Source of the DNA: Chondrus crispus
Taxonomy: Eukaryota > Rhodophyta > Florideophyceae > Gigartinales > Gigartinaceae
Length of the DNA stretch: 64,000 nt
Assembly: GCF_000350225.1 (NCBI RefSeq)
Contig: NW_005179242.1
Location: 1 to 64,000 of the forward strand
Direction: 5' to 3'
Below, piece by piece: positions 43,901-54,758 of the stretch. Made by a program: the position numbers and the translations under genes. The notes beneath the pieces were generated by a model. It ran no database searches, had not been told where the DNA came from, and saw only the letters and a program-made list of their open reading frames with translations. The stretch's first letter is position 1, and the number at the start of each line of letters is the position of its first letter.

Positions 43901-46233
43901 GGCCCTTGTATCGGAGTACATGAGGCGCGCGACAAACTTCGCCCTACTCGCATCACATTGCGCGAATGGACAAGGATCAGTGGAATTTGCCGACCTCTAC
44001 ATCCTCACGGCCGAACAGTTAGCGCGGCCGTCCTTCAAAGAGCTGGTTGTTCGACTTATGGATACTAACAGGCTCGCTCGAGTAGTCATTGATGAGGATC
44101 ATCTCACAGCCATGTGGCAACATTTCCGCCCTGAATTGAAGTTTTTGCGTCGATCCCTTTCTACCATCCCAAAGTCAGTCCCTCGTGTACTCCTCAGTGC
44201 CACCGTCCCACCCTGCGAGAGAAGAATCATAGAGCGCCACGGCATTAACACAGCCTTCCTTTTCTCAATGCCTTCTCAAAGAAGGAATCTCGAGTTTGTT
44301 GTTCATACCTTCAGTGACGACACTGACCCGGGCCTAAACACTCGCACTCCTGAAGGCTTCTTTGCCACCGCACAAGAAGTCATGAAGATGAACTCAGTAA
44401 GGTTTCTGCATCAGCACTTCCTCGATTGCACCAACGCTCCAAAGCCGTTGTCCGAAAATATATAGAATCATCGCTTTCGCCCTGACCCGCCAAGAATCCA
44501 CTTCTCTCCACAAAGCCCTGACGGCCGCATATACACGAGGAAGTGTTGCCCTCTCCAATCAACGCATCGCAGTCGAGCCGCTCATATATCATGCCGGCCT
44601 CACAAACGAAGCTCGCGAAAAGGCCCACAACGACTGGACAGCCAACGAACAGCTCTACGACATCATAAAAACCAAGAACCTCGTACCTTCAACTCTGTTC
44701 CGTATTATGGTTTGTACGTCCGCCTTCGGTACCGGAATAGATGTTCCGGATGTTCGAGCAACAGTTCATCTTGGCGCCGCAAGAAGCCTCGTCGACTTTG
44801 CACAGGAGAGTGGCCGATCTGGACGCGACGGACACCACGCATTCGTCTTCGTCCTAAACTCAACCCAGTACAATAAGAGCTTCGAAACCTCCCTCCTCAA
44901 AAAGGGCAACATTTACGAAAACCATCTCGCAGTAACAAACCGAAACGAGACGATGAATTGGGTCCTCAATACCACAGATTGCCGCAAAGATGCACTTTAC
45001 AAAGTCGTGGATGGCCAAGTCTCTGGTGTCTGTCGCTTCGACAAGCACGCAGTCTGGTGCGATGTTTGCAGATCTATGTTCCCCTCCCAGCCAACTAATG
45101 CACCGCACACCCCTCAGAGTTCACAATTTCACACACCGGATACCTCTAGACCTTGGGATGCAAATTCGCAATCCCAGTCTCAGCAACATTCGCTTCCCAC
45201 CGCACCATCGCAATCGCAGTTGCCACCTCCACATCAAGATCAAGATCAAAACCATCTCGAGCCTCAACGGCAAAACCAAATCGGAGCCACCACATCCACG
45301 CAGCACAACCTCGATGAAATGCTTCTCTTGCTTGAGCAATCCGCTCCAGCCAACCCCCTTCCAGCCCCTCCAGTTCGAAGAATCCTTACCTTCTCCCCAC
45401 AACAATCAATTGAACGCTTGCAGCCTTCCGCATCGCCTTCAATGCAGCAAGCACCATTTCCAATCCGTCCACGTTCACTTCCGACGGCGTCACCATCTTC
45501 GCAGCAAGTCCTTTCGGGCAAACGGCCCGCGTCACTTCCACCATCTGGAACAATTTCGTTCAAGAGCTTACGAACTTCTCCCAGTATGGCGCGCCAAACC
45601 CAACCTAATGTTCTCACAAACCGTTTCCCTTCCCCGTCACCTTCCCTTTCGTTGCCATTTAGTCACTTCCAGGCAATTGACACGGAATCCACCGTTCATC
45701 TGGTAACTCAGTTCCTCCTCCCAACCAAAACAACGTGTCTCTTATGCCACGCTTCTCTTCGCCGTTCCGGTACTGAACATCCTCAGAATGACTGTCCATT
45801 TATGGAAAGAAGCTGCATTGCCTGTTTCTCTACGACCCATTTCGTCCCATCTTGCCCCGTCCCAAGAAATGTCCCTCTCAAGTGCTATGATTGCCGCCTC
45901 TCGCACTCCCTTGGACAACCACTTCACCCCACATTCGGCCAATACGGTCGTTGCGATCTACGTCCTATGATATCACTCGCCTGGAACCTTTGGCGAATGA
46001 AGTCTTTCCAGCATAGGATCGCTGAAAACCTGTTCCCTTCCGAAATCCTTTGCCGCTTCAACTCCGTTCCCCGTGCCCGCCCGGCCCGGATCACTGAGAA
46101 GGACTTAGCCGTCATCTTCTCGGATGCAGCCATAGAGTCCGCTGATGAGAATAACGACCATATGCCTTTGACAATATGGCTCCCACTGGCTTGGGCCATA
46201 CATCAAGGTCTTCTCCAACTGGACTTCCAGTAG
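40989..46233 (+). CDS. Tyrosine recombinase-like / RecQ-like helicase fusion (frame break near 44.4 kb)
   Basis: ATG 40989 opens 1158 codons to 44465. Residues 1-~560 are helical and unassigned. Residues ~570-790 resemble a tyrosine recombinase: R604 in a GRATEI box, H720 and R727 in HISFKDYRQ, Y772 in HKHYGR. A superfamily-2 helicase follows: ATASGKS (K947), the DEDH box at about 1035-1038 and LLSATVPP. The second helicase domain lies in another frame, 44467-46233, with GTGIDVPDVRATVH and the RecQ-type motif VI QESGRSGRDG. The tail is Gln/Ser/Pro-rich, then Cys-rich with several CX2C pairs. A frame change is needed between about 44397 and 44467. A 69-nt intron (GTAAGG...TATATAG) fits by its ends but leaves the frame wrong by one base, so an indel is likelier. 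Such a protein could move or amplify DNA, alone or as part of a mobile element. Telomere-linked fungal helicases are a possible relative (inference). Confidence 0.75.
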
Positions 46234-46599
46234 TTTTCTATCTCCACATACTGCAGTATTAGGACCACATTTTCAATAAACTCTCAACAATAGAAATCTT
46301 CAATCTTCTCGGAAACGGAACCATTAACATGTCACAGCGATCCTCACATTTCCATGTGCCCGTGCAATCACTACCGGCCGTTTCTGTTGAATCATTCATT
46401 TATACATCTTCTACGTCGCGCCATATCCTACTGCTATGCTCACCAATTGTGCCGTTTTGCTGTTTCTCCACTATGCAAACCACCCCACAAAATTTACACT
46501 TGTGCTTTTGTAACGGCCATCTACTACAGAAGTAGCTGAAACAGAAAAGAAACATGCGAACACATCGTTCAGGCCTCTTGGAGGACGCGTGTTGCGTGT
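46234..46599. other. Short spacer, nothing recognised
   Basis: Unique sequence between the helicase stop and the first minisatellite unit. CAATAAA near 46275 could serve as a poly(A) signal for the gene upstream. Confidence 0.35.
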
Positions 46600-48190
46600 A
46601 GCCCTCTCGAAAGTATCATTCTGGCACACCTTCAAAACGCATCATTCTCGCACCCCTCCAGAACGAATCGTGCACGCATCCACCCGAACGTATCATTCTC
46701 GCACCCGTCCAAAAAGCATCGTTCTCGCGGCCGTCCGGAACGCATCACAGGTGCACCCCTCCGGAACGTATCATTCTCGCACCCCTTTAGAACGCATCAT
46801 AGGCGCACCCCTCCGGAACGTATCATTTTCGCACCCCTTTAGAACGCGTCGTCGGCGCACCCCTCCCGAACGTATCATTCTCGCACCCCTTTTGAACGCA
46901 TCGTGGGCGCACCCCTCCGGAACGAATCATTCTCGCACCCCTTTTGAACGCGTCGTGGGCGCACCCCTCCGGAACGTATCATTCTCGCGCCCCTCCAGAA
47001 CGCATCCTGGGCGCAACCCTTCCGCACGTATCATTCTCGCACTCCTTTTGAACGCGTCGTGGGCGCACACATCCGGAACGTATCATTCTCGCGCCCCTAT
47101 AGAACGCATGATGGGGGCACCCCTCCCGCACGTACCACTCTCGCACCCCTCCCGAACGTATCATTCTCGCACCCCTTTTGAACGCGTCGTGGGCGCACCC
47201 CTCCGGAACGTATCATTCTCGCGCCCCTCCAGAACGCATCCTGGGCGCAACCCTTCCGCACGTATCATTCTCGCAACCTTCCCGAACGTATCATTCTCGT
47301 CCCCCTTTAGAACGCGTCGTGGGCGCACCCCTCCCGAACGTATCAGTCTGGCACCTCTTGAAACCCATCGTCGGTGCACTCCTCCCGAACGTATCATTCT
47401 CACACCCGTTTCAAACGCGTCGTGGGAGCACCCCTCCCGAACGTATCATTCTCGCACCCGTCCAAAAAGCATTGTTCTCGCGGCCCTCCAGAACGCATCA
47501 TAGGCGCACCCCTCGGGAACGTATCATTCTCGCACCCCTTTAGAACGCATCATAGGCGAACCCCCCCGGAACGTATCATTCTCGCACCTCTTTTGAATGC
47601 GTCGTGGGCGCACCCCTCCGGAACGTATCATTCTCGCACCTCTTTAGGACGCATCGTGGGTGCACCCCTCGGGAACCAATCATTCTCGCACCCCTTTCAA
47701 ACGCGTCGTGGGCGCACTCCTCCCGAACGTATCATTCTCGCACCCTTCCAAAAGCATCGTTCTCGCGCCCCGCCAGATCGCATCATGGGGGCACCCCTCC
47801 CGAACGTATCATTCTCGCGTCCCTCCAGAACGCATCATGGGCGCACCCGTCCCGAACGTATCATTCTTGCACCCCTTTAGAATGCGTCGTGGGCGCACCC
47901 CTCCCGAACGTATCATTTTCGCACCTTTCCAAAAAGCATCGGTCTGGCGCCCCTCCAGAACGCATCATGGGCGAAACCATTCGGACCGTATCATTCTGGC
48001 ATCCCTCTAAAACGAATGATGAGCGCACCCCTATAGAACACATCATGAGCGCACCCCTCTCGAACGTATCATTCTTGCACCCCTTCAAAACGCATCATTC
48101 TCGCACCCCCTCAGGTCGCATCCTATACCCACCCCTCCAGAACGCATCGTGCGCGCATCCCTCCCCAGCGCATCGCTGACACACCCGTCC
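46600..48190. repeat. 26/52-bp minisatellite array
   Basis: The unit is 52 bp, made of two 26-bp halves such as GAACGTATCATTCTCGCACC and GAACGCATCATAGGCGCACC, each followed by CCT-rich bases. Because 52 is not a multiple of three and units lack stops, all three + frames stay open in long stretches; these are not genes. Occasional CCAAAAAGCATCGTTCTCGC variants break the alternation. Confidence 0.93.
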
Positions 48191-49905
48191 AAAATGCGTC
48201 GTTGAGGCAACGATCATCGAAACATGCATACGGCGCTTTTCAATTTCGCGCAGTAAATAACTCAGAAAGCTTTGATGTTCAGGACATAAATTACGCCGAC
48301 TTATTTTGTAACTCGTACATGCGCACTGCGACGCTGTTAGTGCAGTATAAGGCCCTGCCACTAAATCTGCCTGCTGCCATTGCCCCCCTCTCAGCACGAT
48401 ACGTTTTGGGGATCTGACAATCTTGCCAGACGAGGGACATGGTACGTGATAAAATATGTAGTTAATAATATTGCTCATGCGCCTCCAATCGCACACGGCA
48501 CAAACTAAATTTTGCGCATTGACATTTTATTGGCTGTGCGCCGCCGTCGACAAAATTTTAGTCAGAATTGCCAACAGCAATGTTGCCAATACAGCGCGTA
48601 TGGGGGTGTCGCCGTGTAAATCGGCCTAAAACGAATCGTCCCACCAGAAAACTCTCGCCGTTAAAACCGCCCAGCACGATACGCTTTGGGCCATATACCG
48701 TAGGCAGTACCAAAATCGCACATACGTCGAATCAGGTCTGGACGATACGTTTTTTATCATTACGTATCGATCCTGAAATGTGCCCAAAACGTATCGTCCC
48801 GCGGGAACTGAGGCCAGAACTAAACATAGCCCGCATCGTGGGCGCAACCCTCCCGAACGTATCCTTCTCGCACCCGTCCAAAAAGCATCGTTCTCGCGCC
48901 CCTACAGAACGCATCATGGGCGCACCCCTCCCGAACGTATCATTCTCGCACCCTTTTAGAACGCGTCGTGTGCGTATCCCTCCCGAACGTATCATTCTCG
49001 CACCCGTCCAAAAAGCATCGATCTCGTGCCCCTCCAAAACGCATCATGGGCGGACCCCTCCCAAACGGATCATTCTCGGACCCCTTTAGAACGCATCATG
49101 GGTGCACCCCTATAGAACACGTCATGAGCGCACCCCTCTCGAACGTATCATTCTTGCACCCCTTCAAAACGCATCATTCTTGCACCCCATCAGGTCGCAT
49201 TCTAGACCCACCCCTCCAGAACGCATCGTGCGCGTACCCCTCCCCAATGCATCGCTGACGCATCCGTCCAAAATGCGTCGTTGAGGCAACGATCATCGAA
49301 ACGTGCATACGGCGCTTTTCAATTTCGCGCAGTAAATAACTCAGAAAGCTTTGATGTTCAGGACATAAATTACGCCGACTTATTTTGTAACTCGTACATG
49401 CGCACTGCGACGCTGTTAGTGCAGTATAAGGCCCTGCCACTAAATCTGCCTGCTGTAATTTTCCCCCCAGCCCGATACGTTTTGGGGATCTGCCAATCTT
49501 GCCAGACGAGGGACATGGTACGTGATAAAATATGAAGTTAATAATATTGCTCATGCGCCTCCAATCGCACACGGCAAAAACTAAATTTTGCGCATTGACA
49601 TTTTATTGGCTATGCGCCGCCGTCGGTAAACTTTAGTCAGAAATTGCCAACAGCAATGTTGCCAATACAGCGCGTATGAGGGTGCCGCCGTGTAAATCGG
49701 CCTAAAACGTATCGTCCCACCAGAAAACTGTCGCCGTTAAAACCGCCCGGTACGATACTTTTTGGGCCATATACTGTAGGCAGTACCAAAATCGCACATA
49801 CGTCGAATCAGGCCTGGACGATACGTTTTTTATCATTACGTATCGATCCTGACATGTGCCCAAAACGTATCGTCCCGCGGGAACTGAGGCCAGAACTAAA
49901 CATAG
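48191..49905. repeat. Higher-order duplication of array plus 640-bp spacer
   Basis: A spacer of about 640 bp (48191-48829) recurs at 49271-49905, separated by further 26-bp units (48830-49270); the last ~190 bp of array before each spacer also match. The period is about 1079 bp. The spacers contain scattered words ACGATACGTTTTGGG and AACGTATCGTCCC that echo the minisatellite core AACGTATCATTC. No coding capacity is apparent. Confidence 0.9.
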
Positions 49906-49924
49906 TACACACTTTCATGGCGTA

Positions 49925-50075
49925 ATATACTTAGGGAATATCCCCTAAATCCCCTAATCCATCTAAACCACATAATCCACCTAAACCACATAATCCACAC
50001 AATCCACATACTCCACAAGTCCCTCCTCCTCCACCTACACCTCCTATCCTCTAAAATCCTAATTTATAATATACA
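49925..50075. repeat. C/A-rich degenerate short repeat
   Basis: Runs of CCCCTAAATCCCCTAATCC, CTAAACCACATAATCCAC and similar words follow the satellite, then a CCTCCTCCACC stretch. They resemble degenerate telomere-type CCCTAAA words but no regular telomeric array is present. Confidence 0.5.
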
Positions 50076-50096
50076 GTATACGCCCTCTACCCTGAT

Positions 50097-50139
50097 GCCA
50101 TTTTCGACGCCTATCCGTCAAACCCATGGGTATAGGGGC
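50097..50139. repeat. Isolated copy of the 1-3000 satellite
   Basis: GATGCCATTTTCGACGCC followed by CCGTCAAACCCATGGGTATAG matches the core of the left-hand satellite with a short deletion, 47 kb from that array. Confidence 0.8.
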
Positions 50140-50629
50140 GTTTCGCTACTTGCAACTTGACCATGTGTTCTTCGAGTACGAGGTACTATTCAAATATGAT
50201 GTCTTGCATAGAAATGAATTTCGGTTTTGCTAAGTCCGGCAACGACCTTTGATGTTCCTATGCATACAAAGTGTGCCATTTAAAGGCAGACGGGGAGTGT
50301 GCAAGTAGTCCATGTGAGTCCGTGGGGAGCTTGTTGCTGTGCTCTGATTAGAAATGCACTGGTTTATTAATATTTATTGCCAGCGTTGGTTTTCTGATTA
50401 AGTAGTCTAACGCCCGGTACCCCAAATGCACGAATGTTCTAAGGATAACGTTTATGTAGATTTAGTGTACATCATTTCCATGGTATACGTGTAATTCCAA
50501 CCTCAAATTGTTTATGTGAGAGTGCGAGTGCAGTGTCAAGCGCTTCATGACATATTTTCCGATGCTCACCATCTGACTTGTCGGATTGATTGTATTTGTC
50601 TTGACGGACGGTAGGCGGTTTATAGTTAT
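50140..50629. other. Unique sequence before the gap
   Basis: No gene or repeat recognised. Confidence 0.4.
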
Positions 50630-50729
50630 NNNNNNNNNNNNNNNNNNNNNNNNNNNNNNNNNNNNNNNNNNNNNNNNNNNNNNNNNNNNNNNNNNNNNNN
50701 NNNNNNNNNNNNNNNNNNNNNNNNNNNNN
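50630..50729. other. Assembly gap (100 N)
   Basis: Exactly 100 N, a conventional gap of unknown true length. Its right edge coincides with the start of a long inverted repeat. Confidence 0.99.
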
Positions 50730-51231
50730 TATAGATCAGTATGTAGCGGACTTATGTACGGTACAGTAGGCCTAATCCATTGCAGTGCAGTAGACATATA
50801 TCACTGTTAAAAGTAATACATATTTAAACGTACAGCAATTCTGTCATACAATAAAGATTGGTTAATATTTTCTTTGTGAAACGAAAAAACCAGTGCAAGC
50901 TTAGGAAGGAATGTGCAGACATGCCATAAAGTTGTAACAAAGTGTGACACACACACGAGGTAACCATAAAACGCCTGCCGGCAGGCGTTTTATGGTTACC
51001 TCGTGTGTGTGTCACACTTTGTTACAACTTTATGGCATGTCTGCACATTCCTTCCTAAGCTTGCACTGGTTTTTTCGTTTCACAAAGAAAATATTAACCA
51101 ATCTTTATTGTATGACAGAATTGCTGTACGTTTAAATATGTATTACTTTTAACAGTAATATATGTCTACTGCACTGCAATGGATTAGGCCTACTGTAACG
51201 TACATAAGTCGGCTTACATACTGATCTATAG
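50730..51231. repeat. Long inverted repeat, arms about 251 bp, no spacer
   Basis: The sequence is symmetric about 50980/50981 (centre CCTGCCGGCAGG). The left arm starts TATAGATCAGTATGTA at the gap and the right arm ends with its complement, with only a few mismatches near the outer ends. The same 63-residue frame therefore appears on both strands and is not a gene. It is either a foldback element or a join artefact at the gap. Confidence 0.92.
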
Positions 51232-51239
51232 TATTCATT

Positions 51240-51850
51240 TGTTTATGTATTAATTTCCCCGCACACAACAACTGCTTTTTGTTTCGGACTTCCAGTTAGC
51301 GGCAGTGTTGAGCCCGACGTAATGAACCGCTGACATATTCCAATAGAGATCTGTACGTTTCAATTTTAATTATAAAGCTACTTCCCCCAACAAATGCTGC
51401 CTGTTTCCTACTTCCAGTTAGCGATCGCTACACTGCAGAACCTGACGTAGTGGACATCTGGCATATCTAAATCGCCATCTGTGACTTTCAATTTTTAATT
51501 ATAAAATATCGTCCCCCAACAACTGCTCCCTGTTTCCGATTTCCAGTTCCCGGCACTGCAGAACCTGACGTAATGGACACCTGGCATATTTTACTAGAGA
51601 TATGTATATTTCAATTTTAATTATAGAGCAACATCTCCCAGCAAATGCTGACGGTTTCCAACTTCCAGTTAGCGAAACTGCAGATCCAAACGTAATGGAC
51701 ATCTGGCATATCTAAATCGCCATCTGTAACTTTAAAATTTTAATCATAAAATATCGTACCCCGAAAACTGCTGCCTGTTTCTTACTTCTAGTTTGCGGCA
51801 CGGCAGAACCTGACGTAATGGGCACCTGTAATATCTAAATAGCGATCTGC
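51240..51850. repeat. Five tandem units of about 123 bp
   Basis: The motif TTCCAGTT starts units near 51290, 51412, 51541, 51663 and 51786 (last one TTCTAGTT). Each continues with CTGCAGAACCTGACGTAATGGACA and TTTTAATTATA-like A/T-rich ends. Units have diverged by substitutions and small indels. No coding. Confidence 0.85.
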
Positions 51851-53294
51851 AACTTTCATTTTTAATAAAGGTAATGCTATAGATGCGTAAGAGGCATGAT
51901 ATATCACAATCCCGTTAAAAGCAAAAATCACTTTCTGGTAGGAAACAATTGCTTGAGATGCAGTTGGGTCATATGTGGTGCCTTTCCGTAGCGACATAGC
52001 GCACCATCTCACGATCTTGAAGATGGTATTAACTCTAATCTATACACTGTATGTTCACGAGCATGGCTGAAGATCGAGTGAAAAGGAAGGCCAACTTGCA
52101 GCCTTCCTCTGTGAAGCTCAAATTTTGCACTAATCCGACGGTGTAGTTTTCCTACGAACTGATTCGTGTGACTCCGACATCAGCCTTTTCAATGAAATCT
52201 CTCCCCTTGAAGTCTTCTACTACATGCTGTCCAGACCAGCTGGATAAACTGGGCGTGAACGGCCTCGTCGATCTGCCAGGGTGTGGCAATTATCTCAAAT
52301 TTCTGAGGTGAGCTGATTCTGTATTCTTGGTTGTGATCGAGTGCGTGCACTAATTCGCCGGCTACAGTATCACCTTACGATAACTTCGTCATGGGCTCAG
52401 GCTCACTCTTCAGAACAACGGAAATATGTGGCCAAACGAGACCACCACCAATACAGTTCCAAACGGAAAGGTTCAATTGAGTAAATGGCCTTACATTATT
52501 ACGCAGGCACCGGGTTGACACGCACAACGCGCTCCAAGCGGGCTTGAAGCCGGGAAGGACTAAGATTTTAATCTGAAATTCTTTCTCCACTTGCTGCCCC
52601 TTCTTTGTTGGCCCAGCCCTAGAGCACAGTCGTCACTTTTCGTGCCCGTCGTCGTCGTCACAATCACAGCTCTAGCTCAATCACCCACAGTCTTTGCGCC
52701 GCCGCTCTCATCGCCACGCTCACCCCCTTCCTCCCCCTAATAAACACGACGCACACCCCCATTCTCACCCCCATCCTCACCGTCTCCCTCATAGTGCAGC
52801 ACTTCACATAGGAGCAGAGTTGATTCAAATAGGAACGCGTCACCTCCCATCCCGCTGTTGCGAAGCGTATCTAAGGCAGACTGGAGGTTTTTTTTCACGA
52901 CCAGTGCTTTCAAAGACGAGATCGGGTTGTCATCGCTTCTGGGGCTTTGCTTCCCCCATCGGCGGCCATACTCCTTCGGGGGAACATTCTAACGACCGTA
53001 CTTCACAGTTCGATACAAGAGCTCTTCAACGACGACAACTGCCTGCGGCGTTCATCATGAGAAATTCATTTGTCTCATTGTCGTCTCCTACTCCTCATTG
53101 ACATGGCACTCTGCGCAAACTTCATCAGTGTGTTCCCCCAAACTCAGATTCAGACATTCAATTGCCAATTCCATCCATTCCAGTAGGCATGGCCTCCAAC
53201 AACTCGTCCGCTTTGGCAAGCGACTCTTTTGCTCCTGGTCCGGTTTCAATTGCCGCCATACAAACTGAGAATACCTGTAGTTTTTTAGCTGCTC
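51851..53294. other. No recognisable gene
   Basis: Only weak frames. The + frame at 52694-53101 is His/Pro/Arg-rich low complexity. The + frame at 53162-53485 (107 codons) runs into the duplication that follows. Neither resembles a known family. Confidence 0.35.
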
Positions 53295-54236
53295 GCCTAC
53301 AAGCTTTCCAACGGCTCGCTGGTGTACTTTCACCAGCCATATCCTGCTCCGTCCGCATCCTAGTAATGGACTCGGACATGCAGCGCTCCGACGCAGTTGT
53401 AGAAATCGATGAAATTCGTACGGATACCGATAGACATAATTTTGCCTTGGCCACGTCCCGAATTCCATCTTTTTGTGTGCTCTGAAGCCTGGGTACCCGC
53501 AAGCAAACGATCCGTGTTGCATCATTGAACCAATAACAGCATCCTCTTGCGAATGACAAATTTTCTTGCGGGCCTCTGAACGACCCTGGATAAAAAGAAC
53601 TGCGGCATCATTAGTAGTCACCCCTGCGCTCAGTACGGACCGCCTGGAATCGCGCCCTCCTTCAAAATCGATAACACTAAAACCCCAGAGGCTAACCTCA
53701 ATTCCCCTCATCTCTCGACCTCGCCAGCCCTTCTCACGATAATAACCCCGGCTTGACATCCCGAATACACGCTTTCCAACTGCTCGCTGCTGTACTTTCA
53801 CAAGCCATATCCTGCTCCGTCCGCTTCCTGGTAATAGACTTGGACATGCAGCGCTCCGATGCAGTTGTAGAAATCGATGAAATTCGTACGGATAGCGATA
53901 TAATCTTGTCTCAGCCTTGTCCCGAAGTCCATCTTTTTGTGTGCTCTGAAGCCTGGGTACCCCCAAGCAAACGATCGATCCGTGTTGCATCATTGAACCA
54001 ATAGCAGTATCCTGCTGCGCATGCCAACATTTTCTTGCCGGCCTCTGAACGACCCTGGACTAAAAGAAGTGCGGTATCATTACTATTCATCCCTGCGCCC
54101 AGTACGGATCGCCTGGAATCGTACCCTCCTGCAAAATCGATAACACTAAAACTCCAGAGGCTACCGGCAAATCCCCCTCCCCTCCATCTCTCGACCTCGC
54201 CAGCCCTTCTCACGATAATAACCCCTGCTTGACATC
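53295..54236. repeat. Tandem duplication, period about 468 bp
   Basis: Two consecutive copies share TCCGACGCAGTTGTAGAAAT-type sequence and end with matching AAAATCGATAACACTAAAAC segments (53666 and 54134). Both strands are open across the copies, giving a 301-codon minus frame and shorter plus frames. I cannot tell which strand, if any, codes. Confidence 0.8.
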
Positions 54237-54758
54237 CCCAATCAGTCTTTCTCTCTACTGCGGCAGAAATTCCAACATTACCCAGAGCTTTTGTCTCGTT
54301 TTCCTATTTTATGCAAAGGATTAAATATCGAGGAATATACTGCGACGAAGCCTCCCGGACTGACAAGCTATGAGAAAAAAGAGGGGTACAGATCAATCGA
54401 AGAGAGACGGAATTTGGACAATGAGGGCTGCTAGAGATAAGAGACGTACTGTAGATTTGTGCGGCGCGTGTGCGGGTTTCGAAGAAGTCGGTTTGTGAGT
54501 CTTTCCGTGGGGCGTGGACAACACACATTAGCCGGTATTCCGTACAGTACTTCAGCACAAAACAGACACAACACACGCGGACACGCACAAATTCCGTGGC
54601 ACTTTTGTAGTTCCATTTGTATCTACCGCCCTTTTCGCTGTGAATCCGAGATATTTGACAATTTCTTTCCTTTCCCTCTATATATATATTTGCGTATCGT
54701 GATTACGTGGTTGTTCACCTTTCTTCTCTCATTCTCCTGGTTCGGCATTGGTTGCACC
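54237..54758. other. Upstream region of the Crypton-like gene
   Basis: No gene. A TATATATATATTT run at about 54680-54693, 65-80 bases before the ATG at 54759, could act as a TATA element. Confidence 0.35.

Noticed and set aside
44397..44465. Intron explaining the helicase frame break
   Set aside because: Ends GTAAGG and TATATAG fit, but the length of 69 leaves the downstream frame wrong by one base.
46589..49258. Overlapping + frames of up to 304 codons in the minisatellite
   Set aside because: The 52-bp unit lacks stops in all frames and rotates frame each unit, so open frames are automatic.
50824..51135. Identical 63-codon frame on both strands
   Set aside because: A direct result of the inverted repeat, with no coding signal.
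53088..53993. 301-codon minus frame as a gene
   Set aside because: It spans two tandem copies, the opposite strand is equally open, and no domain is recognisable.
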